A stretch of 64,000 nucleotides of DNA, from NCBI RefSeq assembly GCF_018143015.1, contig NC_054741.1, forward strand, positions 62,059,197-62,123,196, in the 5' to 3' direction. The first letter of the stretch is position 1; each line of letters begins with the position of its first letter. This stretch comes from Lytechinus variegatus. Taxonomy: Eukaryota > Echinodermata > Echinoidea > Temnopleuroida > Toxopneustidae. The notes under the pieces are model-generated. The model made no database searches. It was not told where the DNA came from and was given only the letters and a program-made list of their open reading frames with translations. A program made the position numbers and the translations under genes. Positions 34,217-46,714 of the stretch are shown here, piece after piece.

Positions 34217-34459
34217 AAATGTACAGGTAGGACTATGGTATGCCAATGCATGCTGTACATAACACACTTTGAAGAATCATTAAAATATCACTTTTGTGAC
34301 CAAAATTATTAAATACCGGTACTAATTTTCATACAGTTGCAATTTATTTTTCATCAGTAACTTGGGAATAATTTTTGTATTTATCAAAGCGCCCTAAAAC
34401 TTGAATTTCTGGCATATTTTTTTTATGCCCTCTATTGGTGGAAAGTAACTAATATGGCA

Positions 34460-35935
34460 AGAAAATTTTCATTTTTCAATCTCTATTTTTAATTAAGAAA
34501 AAATGACTTGAAGAATTAAATTTACATAAGTTTAAGAGCCAAGTTAGATGAATAGCTGTAATGGAAACTGATAAAATCAAGCATTTGTCCCATAGCCTGG
34601 CGGGCATAGCATAGGCCTAGGCCAGCCTACTCCATAGCAAAAGAGAAAAAAGCCAAACATTGCCACCCTTAATTATTTTGCCACACATGGAGATGTAACT
34701 GAGAACAAGGTTATATCATAACCTTGTTCATTGAATGAGTGGATGGTTGCAGTGAACAAGTGATTGAGAACAAGGTTATCAGACCAAGGAGCTTTGGAAT
34801 TGGAAGCTCCTTGATCAGACATAATTAATACTTAAGGTCAAGTCCACCTCAGAAAAATGTGGATTTGAATCAATAGAGAAAAATCAGACAAGCACAATGC
34901 TGAAGATTTCATCAAAATCGAATGTAAAATAAGAAAGTTATGACATTTCAAAGTTTTGCTTATTTTTAACAAAATAGTTATATGAACGAGCCAGTTACAT
35001 CCAAATGAGAGAGTTGATGATGTCACTCACTCCCTATTTCTTTTGTTTTTTATTGTTTGAATTATTCAATATTTCAATTTTTACGAATTTGACGATTAGG
35101 ACCTCCTTGTCTGAATGACATCATCGACTCTCATTTGGATGTAGGCCCTAGCCTAGGCTTTGTAGCTGGCTCGTTCATAAATTTAAAACTGTTTTGTGAA
35201 ATGAAGCGAAATTTTGAAATGTCATAACTTTCTTATTTTACATCCGATTTTGATGAAATTTTCAGTGTTATGCTTGTTGAATTTTTCTCTTTTTATTCAA
35301 ATCAAGTTTTTGTTGGGGTGGACTTGTCCTTTAATAGGCCTACCGGTACCTTCTTCATATGACCTTGTTCATTGAACGAGTGATGACTGCAGTGCGGTAA
35401 GCAATGAATTCCAATGCCCGGAGTTAGAAATAAATATTCATTATGAATGACGTATTCTGTAGCGCGCGTAATTTGAAAGCGTTGTACGCGTTACGTAGAG
35501 AGACGTGATTATGTGGTGCCAAAGAGAACTCGTTTTTTGGAGAACGGTACGGTGTAGAGAACTTATGTTGGTTACCACAATTATTTTAATTTCAGTCTTC
35601 TCGATCTCGGTAGGCCCGGGGGGGGGGGGCACTCAAATTATTTTTTGATGAGGTGTGCCTCACGAAACTCTGAAATGGGGGTCTAAGGAACTGACTAAAA
35701 GGGTAAAATACGGGCCGTCTTTTCATTTTTTTATCTCTATTTTTAATTAAGAAAAAAATGATTTAAAGAATCAAATTGAAATAAGAGCCAAGTAGTATGA
35801 ATAATAGGTGTAATGAAAACTGCCAGTGTAAGAAAATTAAGCATTTGCCCCAAAGAAAAAGAGAAAATAAGCCAAACATTGCCACCCTTATTTTGCCACA
35901 CATGGAGATTAACCGAGAACAAGGTTATATTTGCT
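34460..35935 (+). repeat. Direct duplication (34460-34735 and 35720-35935)
   Basis: Two stretches about 1.25 kb apart share TCTCTATTTTTAATTAAGAA, AAGAGCCAAGT, AAGCATTTG and AACATTGCCACCCTTA in order. The second copy lies inside the 35398-38015 element and the first just outside it, with the MITE at 34836-35330 between them. This suggests a nested or rearranged insertion. Confidence 0.7.
34836..35330. mobile_element. Long-inverted-repeat MITE with TTAA duplication (second family)
   Basis: A 495-bp element has exact TTAA flanks (34832-34835 and 35331-35334). Ends are GGTCAAGTCCACC and, inverted, AGGACAAGTCCACC. The arms pair for well over 150 bp through GTTATGACATTTCAAA and TGGCTCGTTCAT. It is non-coding and distinct in sequence from the 2115-2700 family. 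Confidence 0.85.
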
Positions 35936-36069
35936 TTGCTTACTTTGCAAATTTGTACCCCACCTAATGTTAAAAATCTTCCTAAGCCTGTGGATGTGCA
36001 GTGTAGTGGCCTGGGGAGGGGAGGTAACAGGGTTAACGGGTAACCACACGCGTTACCTGAGACCTTGAC

Positions 36070-36626
36070 AGGGGGGGGGGCCACTTCCATTCACGAGTGG
36101 ATACCATGCGCGACCATGGGGGTCTCGAAAAGCACCCTAAACACGTATATTTCCATTTTCTGAAAAGCACCCCTTAACAAGTATTGCCGTGTGAAAGCCT
36201 ACCCTTAACAAGTATTGCATGGAAACAAAACAATACTCTTATCGGTAATATTCCCTGAAATGAATCCCTAAACAAGTACAGGAATGTTTTGTTACAGGTC
36301 CTTCGGTCGTCGGCTTTACCTTATTTGATTTAGTACGACCCCACCTTCTACACCTCGAACAAATCGGACTCTAAACACAAAGTTTTGGGGCAAAAAGGAC
36401 ATCCTTTATAAAACATATTTTAATTTTGTTTTATCATGCCCGCATATTCGACCCTAAACACGTAATTTTCCTAGCGAAATAGATACCCTTTTTTCATTAT
36501 TTTTGTGTTTTTGACACCCTTATCACGTTACGTACGTAACTTGCCCTATCGTGAAAAAGACATCCTTTTTACATGTTTTTTTGGTCGCACATGGTATCCA
36601 CTCGCCAATGTAAGTGGCCCCCGGGG
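36070..36626. mobile_element. MITE with GGGGGCCACTT inverted ends
   Basis: The left end (GGGGGCCACTTCCATTCACG, then AGTGGATACCATGCGCGACC) is mirrored at 36576-36626 (GGTCGCACATGGTATCCACT and onward to GTGGCCCCCGG). The interior carries several degenerate CACCCTWAACACGTA units. It is non-coding. Confidence 0.8.
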
Positions 36627-37282
36627 TCTTGAAAAGGCCTCGAGACTTGCAATATAGCTCTTTGGTGGCCCTTAGCGCAAAATCCAATCACATAAACCCC
36701 CAACATCGAGATATATGTTAAAATTTCATCTTTTCTGGATACATTGATAGGTGTCACAGCTGGTAAACGTTTCCCAAAAGGCTTGAAATCGGCCCGTACA
36801 TTTACGTGTAAACCATATGGGAGCTGAATTACTAGTGTGCCCCTTCAGAACCGTTCTCCCTGTATGTGGTATTTTGAAAAACCTTAGAGAAACATACATT
36901 TTGTCTCATTGAAGCTTGAAATAAAAAGTACACCAGAAAGAGACATGTAAATGTAACAAAAATAGCATTAATAAGCATGGTCAGTGAAAATGATAAAACA
37001 TTAGCTTCAAATAGATAAAAAGATCGCTCTTCAATTTGTTTATTGATTAATTACCATTGAAACATGAATTCTTATGTGGTTTAATAGTCTTTGTATATAA
37101 TATATATTGTGTTTTTAATTTTTTCATGGAAAATAAATCTTGAACTTTTGATATAAAAATGAAAAAAATGACACTTTACATATTCATATAGGATGACAAA
37201 ATATAGTTTTAATAACACAATCATACAGAAAAGACTTACAAATACAGCATGTAAATCAAAATCATATTTTATGTAAAACACG

Positions 37283-37571
37283 CAGGTGTTTATCTTGTTG
37301 CCCGTGTCGAGTTCTACAATTTAGGATAGGTGGTTACCCTGGCTAGGCCGTCGGGATATCCCTTGGGGCCCCTTGAAAAAAATACTTTTTTAATTAAAAA
37401 ATGGTCTAAATAGCCCTATATTCCCTTTAATTTTGTTAATTTGAGCCCCCTTAATGTGCATGCGCCAGGTCAAGCAGGTGTTTATCTTGTTGCCCGAATC
37501 AAGTTCTACAATTTAGGATAGGTGGTTACCCTGGCTAGGCCGTCGGGATATCCTTTGGGGCCCCTTGAAAA
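37283..37571 (+). repeat. Direct repeat, ~95 bp, 192-bp offset
   Basis: CAGGTGTTTATCTTGTTGCC, continuing to GGATATCC and GGGGCCCCTTG, occurs at 37283-37380 and again at 37475-37571 with few differences. The separating segment is AT-rich. It looks like a two-copy tandem duplication. Confidence 0.85.
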
Positions 37572-38384
37572 AAAAATTAAACTAGAAATTTCCAACCATT
37601 TTATTCACTGACTAATGTCCACTAAAACATCCTCGTATTAGGGCAAGCCAGCTATTTTATGGTTGCCCGAGACGTGCTCCACCTTTTAAACCCCCTAGCT
37701 AGCTTTCAAAACCCCTAATTTTTGAATATCGAATATTGAATATCTGTCAATTTTACACGCGTTTGAATATCGAACCTGAATATCCAACCAACTTCACAGT
37801 TTGAATATCGAATATCTAACCAACTTCACTCCGGTTAAAATACTGGTAACCCTAATACCGTACGGTACGTCTCTACAACGCTATTGCACGTACGTCACGT
37901 CGCTGTAGTTAGCTAGCTAGCGCTACAACGCTATCAAATTACGCGCGCTACAGAATACGTCATTCGTAATGAATATTCATTTCTAACTCCGGGCATTGGA
38001 ATTCATTGCTTACCCTGCAGTGCAGAGCTGCACAGTCGTCATGACAGTAACACAGATTAATGCCTCGTTCTCCCTGCACATGCACGGAGTTAAGTGAGAT
38101 CATTTTTTTTTGGGGGGAGGGGGTCCACTCTTACCTCATCCTTCCGAAATCGACAATCCCGAATTCAGTAACTCCCGTAAAAATCACAGCAATTAAGTTG
38201 ACGTTTCGAACTTTCGTGGACTTTTACCTCCGGCCGGCCAAGAGTATCTCACCTCGTAATCAACGTAGAGGGCGTCTACACTTCGCTGCTTATACCCGGT
38301 AATTAAGCTTAAAGGGACTTAAGTCCCCATTTATCCCGGCTTTTGTCTTGGTACGGGGGGGGGGGGGGGGGACCAGGGGCTGGA

Positions 38385-38600
38385 AAATTTGACAAGCGAA
38401 AAGAAAAAAAAAGGTTATCACCCCCAATGTTAGGTTATGTCGACCAAAATTTGACAAGCAAAAAAAATTTTTAAAAAGGGGATCACCGTCATCTGGACCA
38501 AAATAAATTTGAAAAGCAAAAAGAAAAAAAAAGTTATTCACCCCCAATGTTAGGTTATGTCGACCAAAATTTGACAAGCAAAAAAAAAGTTATCAACCAA
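38385..38600 (+). repeat. Tandem repeat, ~122-bp unit
   Basis: The block TATTCACCCCCAATGTTAGG with TTATGTCGACCAAAATTTGA, followed by CAAGC and an A-run, occurs twice with a partial third unit. It is purine-rich and non-coding; the open frames on the minus strand reflect the repetition. Confidence 0.7.
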
Positions 38601-39879
38601 AAAATTAAGGTCATCTCGTCCACGTTTCGTTTTGAATTTTCGAATTTGAATGTATTTCTGTCCATCATAAAAGACTAAAAAATAGGGGTCATGATAATCC
38701 TGCCCCAGACTATTTTGGGTAGGGGGACGCGTCCCCCCTGTGATTTCCGCCCATTGTGGGTAACCAAACATGATATCATTATCTCTTTTTTATACTGGAA
38801 AAAATTAAAAGAGAGAGAATTTTTTTTATTAAAAGAGCACAACAAATATTTCTTCTAGTAAAAGATGAAAGCAGTAATAGTTATAATCACACAACACGGA
38901 AATTGTTCAAATTTCTAAGTCCTTGACACAGAGTATGACCGGACTCCCATTCACTCACGTGATAAATCACGTACAGCTAAAAAAATACCATCTATAGGTT
39001 TCGTTTTAATTTATCACTTAATTTACATTACGCATAAAAAAAGGACTGAGAAGTTTACAAACTTATAGTGTATTTATAACCCGGAATATAACATGCTCGA
39101 ATATAAATCAATATTCATTCCGTTCGTCTGACATTCTGTCTTATTAGTTGTCTTGGTTTTTATTTTGGCAAAATAGTTTGCAACTTGCTTTCTTATACTT
39201 TACTTTTGGATTTGTTTTTAAAGACTGAAGAAAAAAAAGATAGTATGAAAACAAAGAGCCTAACAGTAGGAACATTATTTTTAACAGCATGATTGCTCAA
39301 ACGTCGTGGGTATATACTTTCCGACATATAGGAGTGACCACCCATAAACTTATGACTGTATAGGCCTATATAATAATACCAACGGACGTTATTTGTTCTT
39401 GCTATAGGCCTATAGCTCAGCCTTGCTTTTGATACTTGTGTAGAGTTGTAGTAGTGTGAACAGGGTTTCAAGAATAGTTAATGTTATTTTATAAATGTCT
39501 TCTTCATTATTCTTGATCATCCTCTCTTCTCTGTTATAGTCATCAAAATTCCAGGCTTTCATCACCTTCTTTACATTCCTTTCAATATAGATTCACTCTT
39601 CCATTCCTCTCTTTTATTCATGCATGCTCACATTCACACATTATTTGACTCTTAATTGCTTATAGTTCTTATTCTCTGATTAGTTCTCTTCCTCTGACTT
39701 AAATGAATAGCAGCTATTCATTTACCATGTATATTCACTTTGTATTTCTTTTATTTGCTACCTTTGCTATTTGGATTAATATTCATTATTTATCTTTGTT
39801 ATATAAATCAAGGATGTAAATATCTTATGCCAAATAAACCCTTGAGGTTCAAAGTTGTTTAGCCCATGCAGGGCAGTTC
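38601..39879. other. Intergenic stretch without recognisable genes
   Basis: AT-rich sequence with no supported coding region, RNA gene or complete transposon. Confidence 0.5.
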
Positions 39880-40155
39880 ATCACAGGCAATCTAATCATC
39901 GAGTAACGTTGTCCACTTCATGTCTCTGCAAGTTACAACCACGCCCTTTGCCTACCGCTCTGGGGCCCGTTGCAGAAACTATAGTTGTGTTTAAACGCTT
40001 GCAAGTCCAAAAATCAATCGCAAGCGCGCTGTTGATTGGTTGAAAATGAAGTTGCGCGTGATTTTTAAAGATGCGATTGATTGCAACTCTTTCTGCAACG
40101 GGCCCCTGGCCACTCTACAAATTGGTGGCAGCTGTGGGATTCGAACCCACGCCAT
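39880..40155 (-). mobile_element. tRNA-related SINE split by a MITE
   Basis: On the minus strand a B-box-like GTGGGTTCGAATCCCAC lies at about 40132-40150. The element runs toward 39880 and is interrupted by the MITE at 39963-40105. Removing the MITE and one CTG would join the two halves. Confidence 0.55.
39963..40105. mobile_element. Short MITE, GGGCCCGTTGCAGAAA ends, CTG duplication
   Basis: A 143-bp MITE starts GGGCCCGTTGCAGAAA and ends with the exact inverse. CTG lies outside both ends (39960-39962 and 40106-40108). The internal TGATTGGTTG motif resembles the 19579-19724 element. CWG duplication suggests PIF/Harbinger-type mobilisation. Confidence 0.85.
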
Positions 40156-42577
40156 TTCAATTATGATTATGTAAATTCCAAAGTCATATGCACTAGAAAA
40201 TATGAAATTGATAGTGCTTAATTTCATACTCATTTAAAAAAAATACAAAATTTTCAAAATCAATAGAAAATGTACTTTAATTTGCCTATGGCAAAAAAAG
40301 ATCAAACTTTCATGTCTTGAACAAATATTCATGCATAACCACAAGTTGCTGACTTTTTCTAGTTGATTATTGCATTAGGAAAGTCTATAATAGCTGCTAT
40401 TTGAATAAAATGGTAAAATTTACATCTCATCAATATATCCTATTTTTATTGCTAGGGAAATCATTTTTGGTGTGGAAATGTTGATAATATCTTATTTTTT
40501 ATTTATGGTTTTGCAAGTATTATATTTCCTCTAATATTCAGTCAAAATTCTCAGATTTCTTTACTCCTATTTTAAGATTTCATAATAATATTCAATTAAG
40601 AAACTTTGTCATAATTTCAGAAAATGTGGCTTATTTAAATTGTCATCATCTGAATATGTTATTTGCTGAACTTCATATTTTTTTCAATTTCCAAAGTTCA
40701 GTAGTATTTTATATTTATTCAGTAATGTTTTGATCTAATTGTCTTGTAGTGCTATCATATGAGTTACCGTTATTCCATTTTTGTTAGAATCCAGGTATCA
40801 TTTTTCCAGTTGGCAACACGTGCATAATATTAGCAAATAAAAAAAATATATAAAACATATATATATATTCAGTGATTATAACAAATTTTATCTCTTCTGA
40901 AATGAAAACAAAAATGTTAAATTCTTGTTGTTTTTTTCTTAAATGGTACAGTATTTTTCTTTTCATTTCTCTTTTTTTACCATATTTAGGTAGTTAAACA
41001 TGTAATGCAAAAAAATAAAATAATGAAAGGTTTTCCCAAATTCTATTATATACATATTTTTTAATTAATCCTTAAACCCCTCCTTGTCATCACATTTATA
41101 TATTGTAAATATTCAATTATATCATTATGTGATTTTTGTTTGAATATTATGTCACGAATAATGTTAGATATTAAAATCTGGTTTTGCAAAAAAACTAATG
41201 TATATTTTTGTTCTTTGCTTTTTAAAAATCGACGACAAATTTTTGGAAGGAGAAAGTTAATGTAGGATGGTTATTTTGTCATTTTCCTATTTTGTTTATC
41301 TCCTTTAACTTGTGTTTTCTTCAGCTGTTTTACATTTCTGTTCCGTCTATATAGACCCGGGATATAGACTTGAGTTCATTTGCCTTTCTTTTCAGTTCTG
41401 CATGCATGTCCTTGCAGTCCGTGAACTTTTTTTTTAGTTTAATGATATTCAGTTGTCATTCATTCTACTCCGAATGCCTTTCCTCTGATTCTCTTTTGTC
41501 ATCTTTCCTTCTCTATTCTCTCTTCAGATGTTCCACTCATTCCATCCCCACCTGACTTCTTAGTTTCTACTCATATGCCTATTACACAATCACCCAGATA
41601 TCCTTTATCATCTTCATATCATTCCTTATTGAATTATCTTCTGAATTGGGTTCTTACATGTTAGTTCGATCCTTCCATTCATTTTATTTTGATTGGTTGA
41701 CTCTACTTGATTTAAATATTTATGTAAATTAATTTGTGATACCTAGTTTAGCTGAGGCAAGGTAGCCCATGCAGAAAACAGTGCACTACCAGACTTCGGT
41801 TGCAGTTCTGTTTATTTGCATTTTTACTTCAGTTTCACGTACATTTGGTTTGATGATTGATTTTTAGTTTGCTGATAGAACTTATCTTATTTTTCACTAC
41901 AAAACTTATCATTTTCCAACCTGGGGAAAAACCATGTTGGCCTATGAATTAAAATGAAATTCAAAATATGCAGCCCAGTATCTCCAGATTAAGACCGCTT
42001 AAATTTAAAAATTAATGTCATCATTCATAATTTGATACACAATTATTTTGTCTGATGAATCTTCTTAAAGCTAATCATTCATGTGCATGATCTTTTACTC
42101 AGGTCTGTCCAAAATACATTGCGCGAGGATGAGTAACTCACAAAGAGTTATATAAACATATGTAACTCATAACATGTGTCCTGCATATACTAGGCCGACA
42201 GATCAGTAGGTCCTGCATGAATGCATATTCTCTCACCCTCCCTATAATTCTCTCCCCCCGCCCCGGCAATTCTATACATTCTCTTTCGTTAAAGGGCACA
42301 ATTTATAAAAAGCTGCAAGTGAGCGAAGCAAAAATAATAATCTATTTTGTTGCAGTTTGAAAAAGGCACATTTCACCTTTTTTCTTAGCCCCTTCTTTGT
42401 TTTCTCCTTCCTTAGTTTAAGAAACGTTTTTGGAGCTAATCGCGACCATGGCCCCCGATTTATATGCGCGACATCTGTACACCAGCAAGAGATGTGCGGA
42501 CTGAAATTTCAAGTGTTGGCATCGTACTAGAAAGCCTGAATTGAAAATGAAAATAAGCCAGTTTGTGGACTCTTTGT
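40156..42577. other. AT-rich intergenic stretch, no gene seen
   Basis: About 2.4 kb with long A/T runs. No motif, RNA gene or transposon boundary could be supported. Confidence 0.5.
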
Positions 42578-43240
42578 TATGGAAGCTTAAAAGTGCCACC
42601 GAGATGTTGAGATAATTATCTCGGGAAGTCGACATCTTGATAGCAAAAGATAAGATGACAAGATCCCGAATCTCATCATGTCAACATCTTTTAGAAGAGA
42701 TGATGAGATGACAAGATCCCGGATCTCATCATGTCAACATCTTTAAGAAGAGATGATGAGTTGACAAGATCCCGGATCTCATCATGTTGACATCTTGTAG
42801 AAGAGATGATGAGATGACAAGATCCCGGAACTCATCATGTCAACATCTTTTAGAAGAGATGATGAGATGACGAGATCTTGGATCTCATCATGTTGACATC
42901 TTGTAGAAGAGATGATTAGATGACATGATCATGGATCGAAGATCTTGTCATCTGACCATCTCTTCTAAAAGATGACGACATGACGAGATCCGGGATCTTG
43001 TCATCTCATCATCTCTTCTAAAAGATGTCAACATGATGAGATCCGGGATCTTGTCATCTCATCATCTCTTCTAAAAGATGTTGACATGATGAGATCTGGG
43101 ATCTTGTCATCTCATCATCTCTTCTAAAAGATGTCGACATGATGAGATCCAGGATCTCGTCATCTTATCTTTTGCTATCAAGATGTCGACTTCCCAAGAT
43201 AATTATCTCAACATCTCGGTGGCACTTTTAAGCTTCCATA
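42578..43240. mobile_element. 663-bp palindromic foldback built of a ~60-bp minisatellite
   Basis: The outer ends TATGGAAGCTTAAAAGTGCC and their exact inverse open a near-perfect palindrome of about 85 bp per arm. Each arm then continues as repeats on GATGATGAGATGACAAGATC / TCATCATGTCAACATCTTT, running in opposite orientation in the two arms and meeting near 42930. CTTTGT occurs directly outside both ends, a likely 6-bp target duplication. It is non-coding; the superfamily is undetermined. Confidence 0.85.
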
Positions 43241-44533
43241 CTTTGTGGTTATTGGTTATATTTCCTTTTATGAATTTAATTTATCAATTCTTATTCTCCA
43301 TTTTACACCGGGTTAAAGAATACCGACAAAATGAAGTGGCATATCATTAAACAAAAATGCAGACCAATTGGCTATGACAAATTAGTAATAAAAATGAACG
43401 AAGTGGCTATTTTACTTATTGGACCAATTTACAACACCCCATAAAAATAGACCCCCCCCCCAAAAAAAAATGAAAAAAAAGTTCAGTGAATAAAACCAGA
43501 GCAGAGACAATACGGCTTGCCATAATCATCTCGGTCTCGTGACTTCGATCGGAATCGGATCAAAATCAGAATCGGGCTAGGAATTTTACAATCTCATGTT
43601 ATCAAATCAGGCCTGCGAAGTATTAAATAATTTTATTATACACGGCAGGGTAATTTCCGGCTTATGAAAGAAAAAATAATAATTTCGGACAGCTCGGCAG
43701 CCCGGCAGCAGACCAGGCAGAAGGCGGTACCGTGTACTCACTCTAATCTCCCCCTAGGCCCCGGCGTCAGTCTCACTCTCAGCGCAGCTCCGTTTATTCT
43801 GGCATTTTGATCTCGGGGCCAGGCCAGAGCCAGGCCAGGCCGAGCTGACGACTAGCGACTACTAGTTAATGTATCTCCGCCCGGCGACGGATGCTGCTGA
43901 GCTGAGTGCTGTGACGATAATGCAAATCAGGGAACACACTACTCACGAGTAAGTTGCATGCCACTTGCCAACGTATTTCAAACAAAGAAAGAGTGAATTC
44001 CACGGCAGAAAAAACTTAAGGGAATTGGAAAGACTAGCACCAATGACACCAGTCCATTTCCCCTCCGGCTCCACTCTACGACTACGTTACAGTTAAACAA
44101 ATTAGGAGATCTAACTTTTAACCCCCCTCCATTCCCTCATTAATCTAGCCAGGAGGCTTCTAGAGAGTATTCATTTACATTTCTACACTCTTGTTGTTAT
44201 TTTTTTAACAAGAATTCATAAAAAAAAATGAGAAAAATATTGTGAAAAGACGGAAGAGACTTGCCCGATGTTTACGCCGCCATCTTGCTTCCTATTGTTC
44301 TTCGCCAACGTTAACCGACGTACGCGTCTGAAGAAATTTGCCATAGAATAAGTCTATTCAAATTCATTAGGTCTTTAGGAGTTATCAAATTTCAAATTTG
44401 TTAGTTTTATCACTCCTCTATTTGAACCTTACTTTTGATACATGTAGTTTGCTAACATGTTATTTTGACTTATTGATGTTACAGCTACCAGTAAATAAGT
44501 CACGGTAAAAAGAAGAACAGACTGAGCAGAGAC
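43241..44533. promoter_or_regulatory. 5' flank and probable leader of the Rolling stone-like gene
   Basis: It is GC-richer than its surroundings (43680-43900) and includes a GCCGCCATCTTGC YY1-type motif near 44276. An acceptor-like TTGATGTTACAG lies at about 44472-44483, so the start codon may be in the second transcribed exon, with a non-coding first exon upstream. The start site is not determinable here. Confidence 0.45.
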
Positions 44534-46714
44534 ATGAGTGAAGAAACTGGAAACTATGTTGTCGATGAACGACGTGGTAGACAATGTTGCATGTGCAAGG
44601 TGGCGGACTTCAAGTTGACTTGCAACAAACTAAGTGATGTCAGTTGCTGCCAGGTAGGGTTACATGCTAAGGCACATTTAAAGGGGGAGTGAACTGTGTA
44701 TGGTCTCTCATTGACTGTGCGGTATAAATACAAAGTCTTAAAATATACTTTTTCAGATATCTATATTACTACAGAGAATGAATTGACCTGTAATTGTATT
44801 TTGTATAGAGAAACTAAAATGTTTAGAGAGGAAAAGTAATTGTTTTGCTACTTGGTAACATAATCATTGCGGTAAAAAATGTATTGACTAGTTTCAGATT
44901 AACATGTTATCATTCAAGTGGGTCTATATTACTAGACTTCATTAGCATTATGGGTCAAAACGCTGGCCAGGTATGAGTAGTTGAATCGAGATGGCGCTAT
45001 TGGTTTGTATCTGCTTAAAACAGAATTTGTTTTCGTGATACTGAAAAGCAAGCTTAGTGCTTAGCCAGTGGCTTGTTTGATGAGGGGAAAAAGCCTTCTT
45101 TCATTTTGTTTGTGTGTGTTTCTTTGTTTTATAAGATATTTCTTGAGGTAATTTTGTTGAATTTTGTAGAAGCGAGGTGCCAAACTGTCCTGTATTTTAA
45201 TGGGAATCTAGCTGCCAACAAGCACAATGAAATTATTCAAAGGAATGTAGATGTAAATGGGTGCCAAGATATGGAAACTTTGATTCACATGTTGAATAGA
45301 TACAAACAGTGGAATATCTAGCTGGCTTTGTAGACACAATGCTTTTTTTTTGGGGGGGGGGCTTATCATTGTAGCAATTGAATGAATAGAACTTTCTTGG
45401 CTATAACAGCTTTTGTAACAAAGAGCCTATTTTTTTTTACCTTTATTTAGGCCTACATGTAATTGTAACTTCTTTCATTTCTAGGATGGTATGCCGTTTT
45501 TCATCTATTGCTTCTACCGCTTTGTCGTCGGTGGCTATTTCTTTGGGTTTCTCATCTTCTTCATATATTTTTCCAGCCAAGGAGTCTTTGGTGTCAAATT
45601 CCTTATCTATCTGACCGATTGGACGTACATGCTTACCACATTCTATTTCTGCACAGCTACCATTAACGTTCTCCTCAACTTTGTATTGGATAACAGAGGA
45701 GTAGGTGGTTCTAATGACAAGTGTAAGTTTCTTGATTTTGTATTTTATTTTCTCCGGTTTTGGTATAGATTATTTTGGGAGAAATACTGACAGCAGTTTC
45801 TTTGCTCTATGTTGTTTTGTAATCTTGAAAAATGCAAACAATCGTTGCTCTGTCAGCTTACTTGCGCAGCGCTAGCTCAGGCAATAACGCCGCAGCATAG
45901 CTCCACAGCGCAGAGCAGTGCCTGGTGGAGGGGGGGGCAAAATGCCTTGATATTAGATCAATGCAGTGCCTTCGAACACCAGTTTACGAAATAATAAAAT
46001 AATCGATATGACTAAGGCTCAAGCATATTAATAGCGATACCATGAGAGTTGCAAGTTTCTGAACCCTTACTTTTGATACTTTTTTTTTCTGTATGGTATC
46101 AGGAAGTGCTAACGACAACTACTGAACACTTGTAAATCGGATATCCAAATATATAGGATAGATACACACTTCTACGCTCTTTTTTTTTTTTTTTAGTTCA
46201 CAGAATCCGTCATCAGCTGCAGTGGCTCCTCTTCAACATTGCAATAACGTCCTGTCTGATTGTAACTCTTGTGTACTGGCCTATCCTCCGGCCGATGATA
46301 CCAGATCCTGAGAAACCACCTCTCTACCTAGACATGAGCATCCACCTCTTTACAAGCATCTTTTGTCTCCTTGACCTCTTCATCACAAAGGTCACCATCC
46401 AATACCTCCATGTCCTCTATCCCGCCCTCTACCTTTTCACCTATGGCATCTTCGCTATCATCTACTGGGCTGCAGGTGGGACGGACCCCTATGGGAACCC
46501 ATACATATACCCCATCATCGACTTTGAGAATGCACCGGGAATCGCTGTGGCAACTATTTTTGGCATTGTTATAGCAGTGTTGCTTGTGCATGGGTTGGTG
46601 AAGCTGCTGTATTACTTGCGGGTGAGGTATGTCGACAGACGCCATGAGACCTCTTCGGAAGATGAACGCGCACCGCTGAATCCCCAAGAGCAGAGATCAT
46701 ATGCGGTGCTTTAG
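44534..46714 (+). CDS. Rolling stone-like multipass membrane protein (complete, 3 coding exons)
   Basis: Exons 44534-44653, 45485-45722 and 46197-46714 have perfect GT/AG borders (CCAG/GTAGGG, AAGT/GTAAGT, TTTTAG/TTC) and give 291 residues. The protein starts MSEETGNYVV with a short Cys-rich N-terminus. About six hydrophobic segments follow, near residues 45-70, 80-106, 130-150, 166-183, 190-212 and 234-260. The family signature IYWAAGGTDPYGNPYIYPII lies at 208-227. The cytosolic-looking tail is charged and ends RSYAVL. Drosophila Rolling stone is needed for myoblast fusion; most animal homologues are uncharacterised, so only membrane location can be claimed. Length fits the family. The start is the first in-frame ATG after the acceptor-like site near 44483. 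Intron 1 carries a dispersed repeat (44681-45013). Confidence 0.92.
44681..45013 (+). repeat. Dispersed repeat, copy 2 (GGGGGAGTGAACTGTG family)
   Basis: This is the counterpart of 47-359, in the same orientation, in intron 1 of the Rolling stone-like gene. It starts just after TTTAA and ends before TTAA. Identity is high across the whole length by eye, with a short insertion relative to copy 1. Confidence 0.7.

Larger units (their letters stand above)
35398..38015. mobile_element. 2.6-kb composite with ~85-bp inverted ends
   Basis: The left end (35398-35484, GGTAAGCAATGAATTCCAAT onward) and the right end (37925-38015) are inverted copies with only a few differences. They run through GCCCGGAGTTAGAAAT and GACGTATTCTGTAGCGCGCG. 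The interior holds a MITE (36070-36626), a direct repeat (37283-37571) and poly-G tracts, but no transposase. No target duplication was identified, so this may be a transposon or an inverted pair of MITE ends. Confidence 0.65.

Noticed and set aside
42578-43240. CRISPR-like array from the regular ~60-bp repeats
   Set aside because: Repeats are contiguous without unique spacers, invert at the centre and are flanked by inverted ends in a eukaryotic context.
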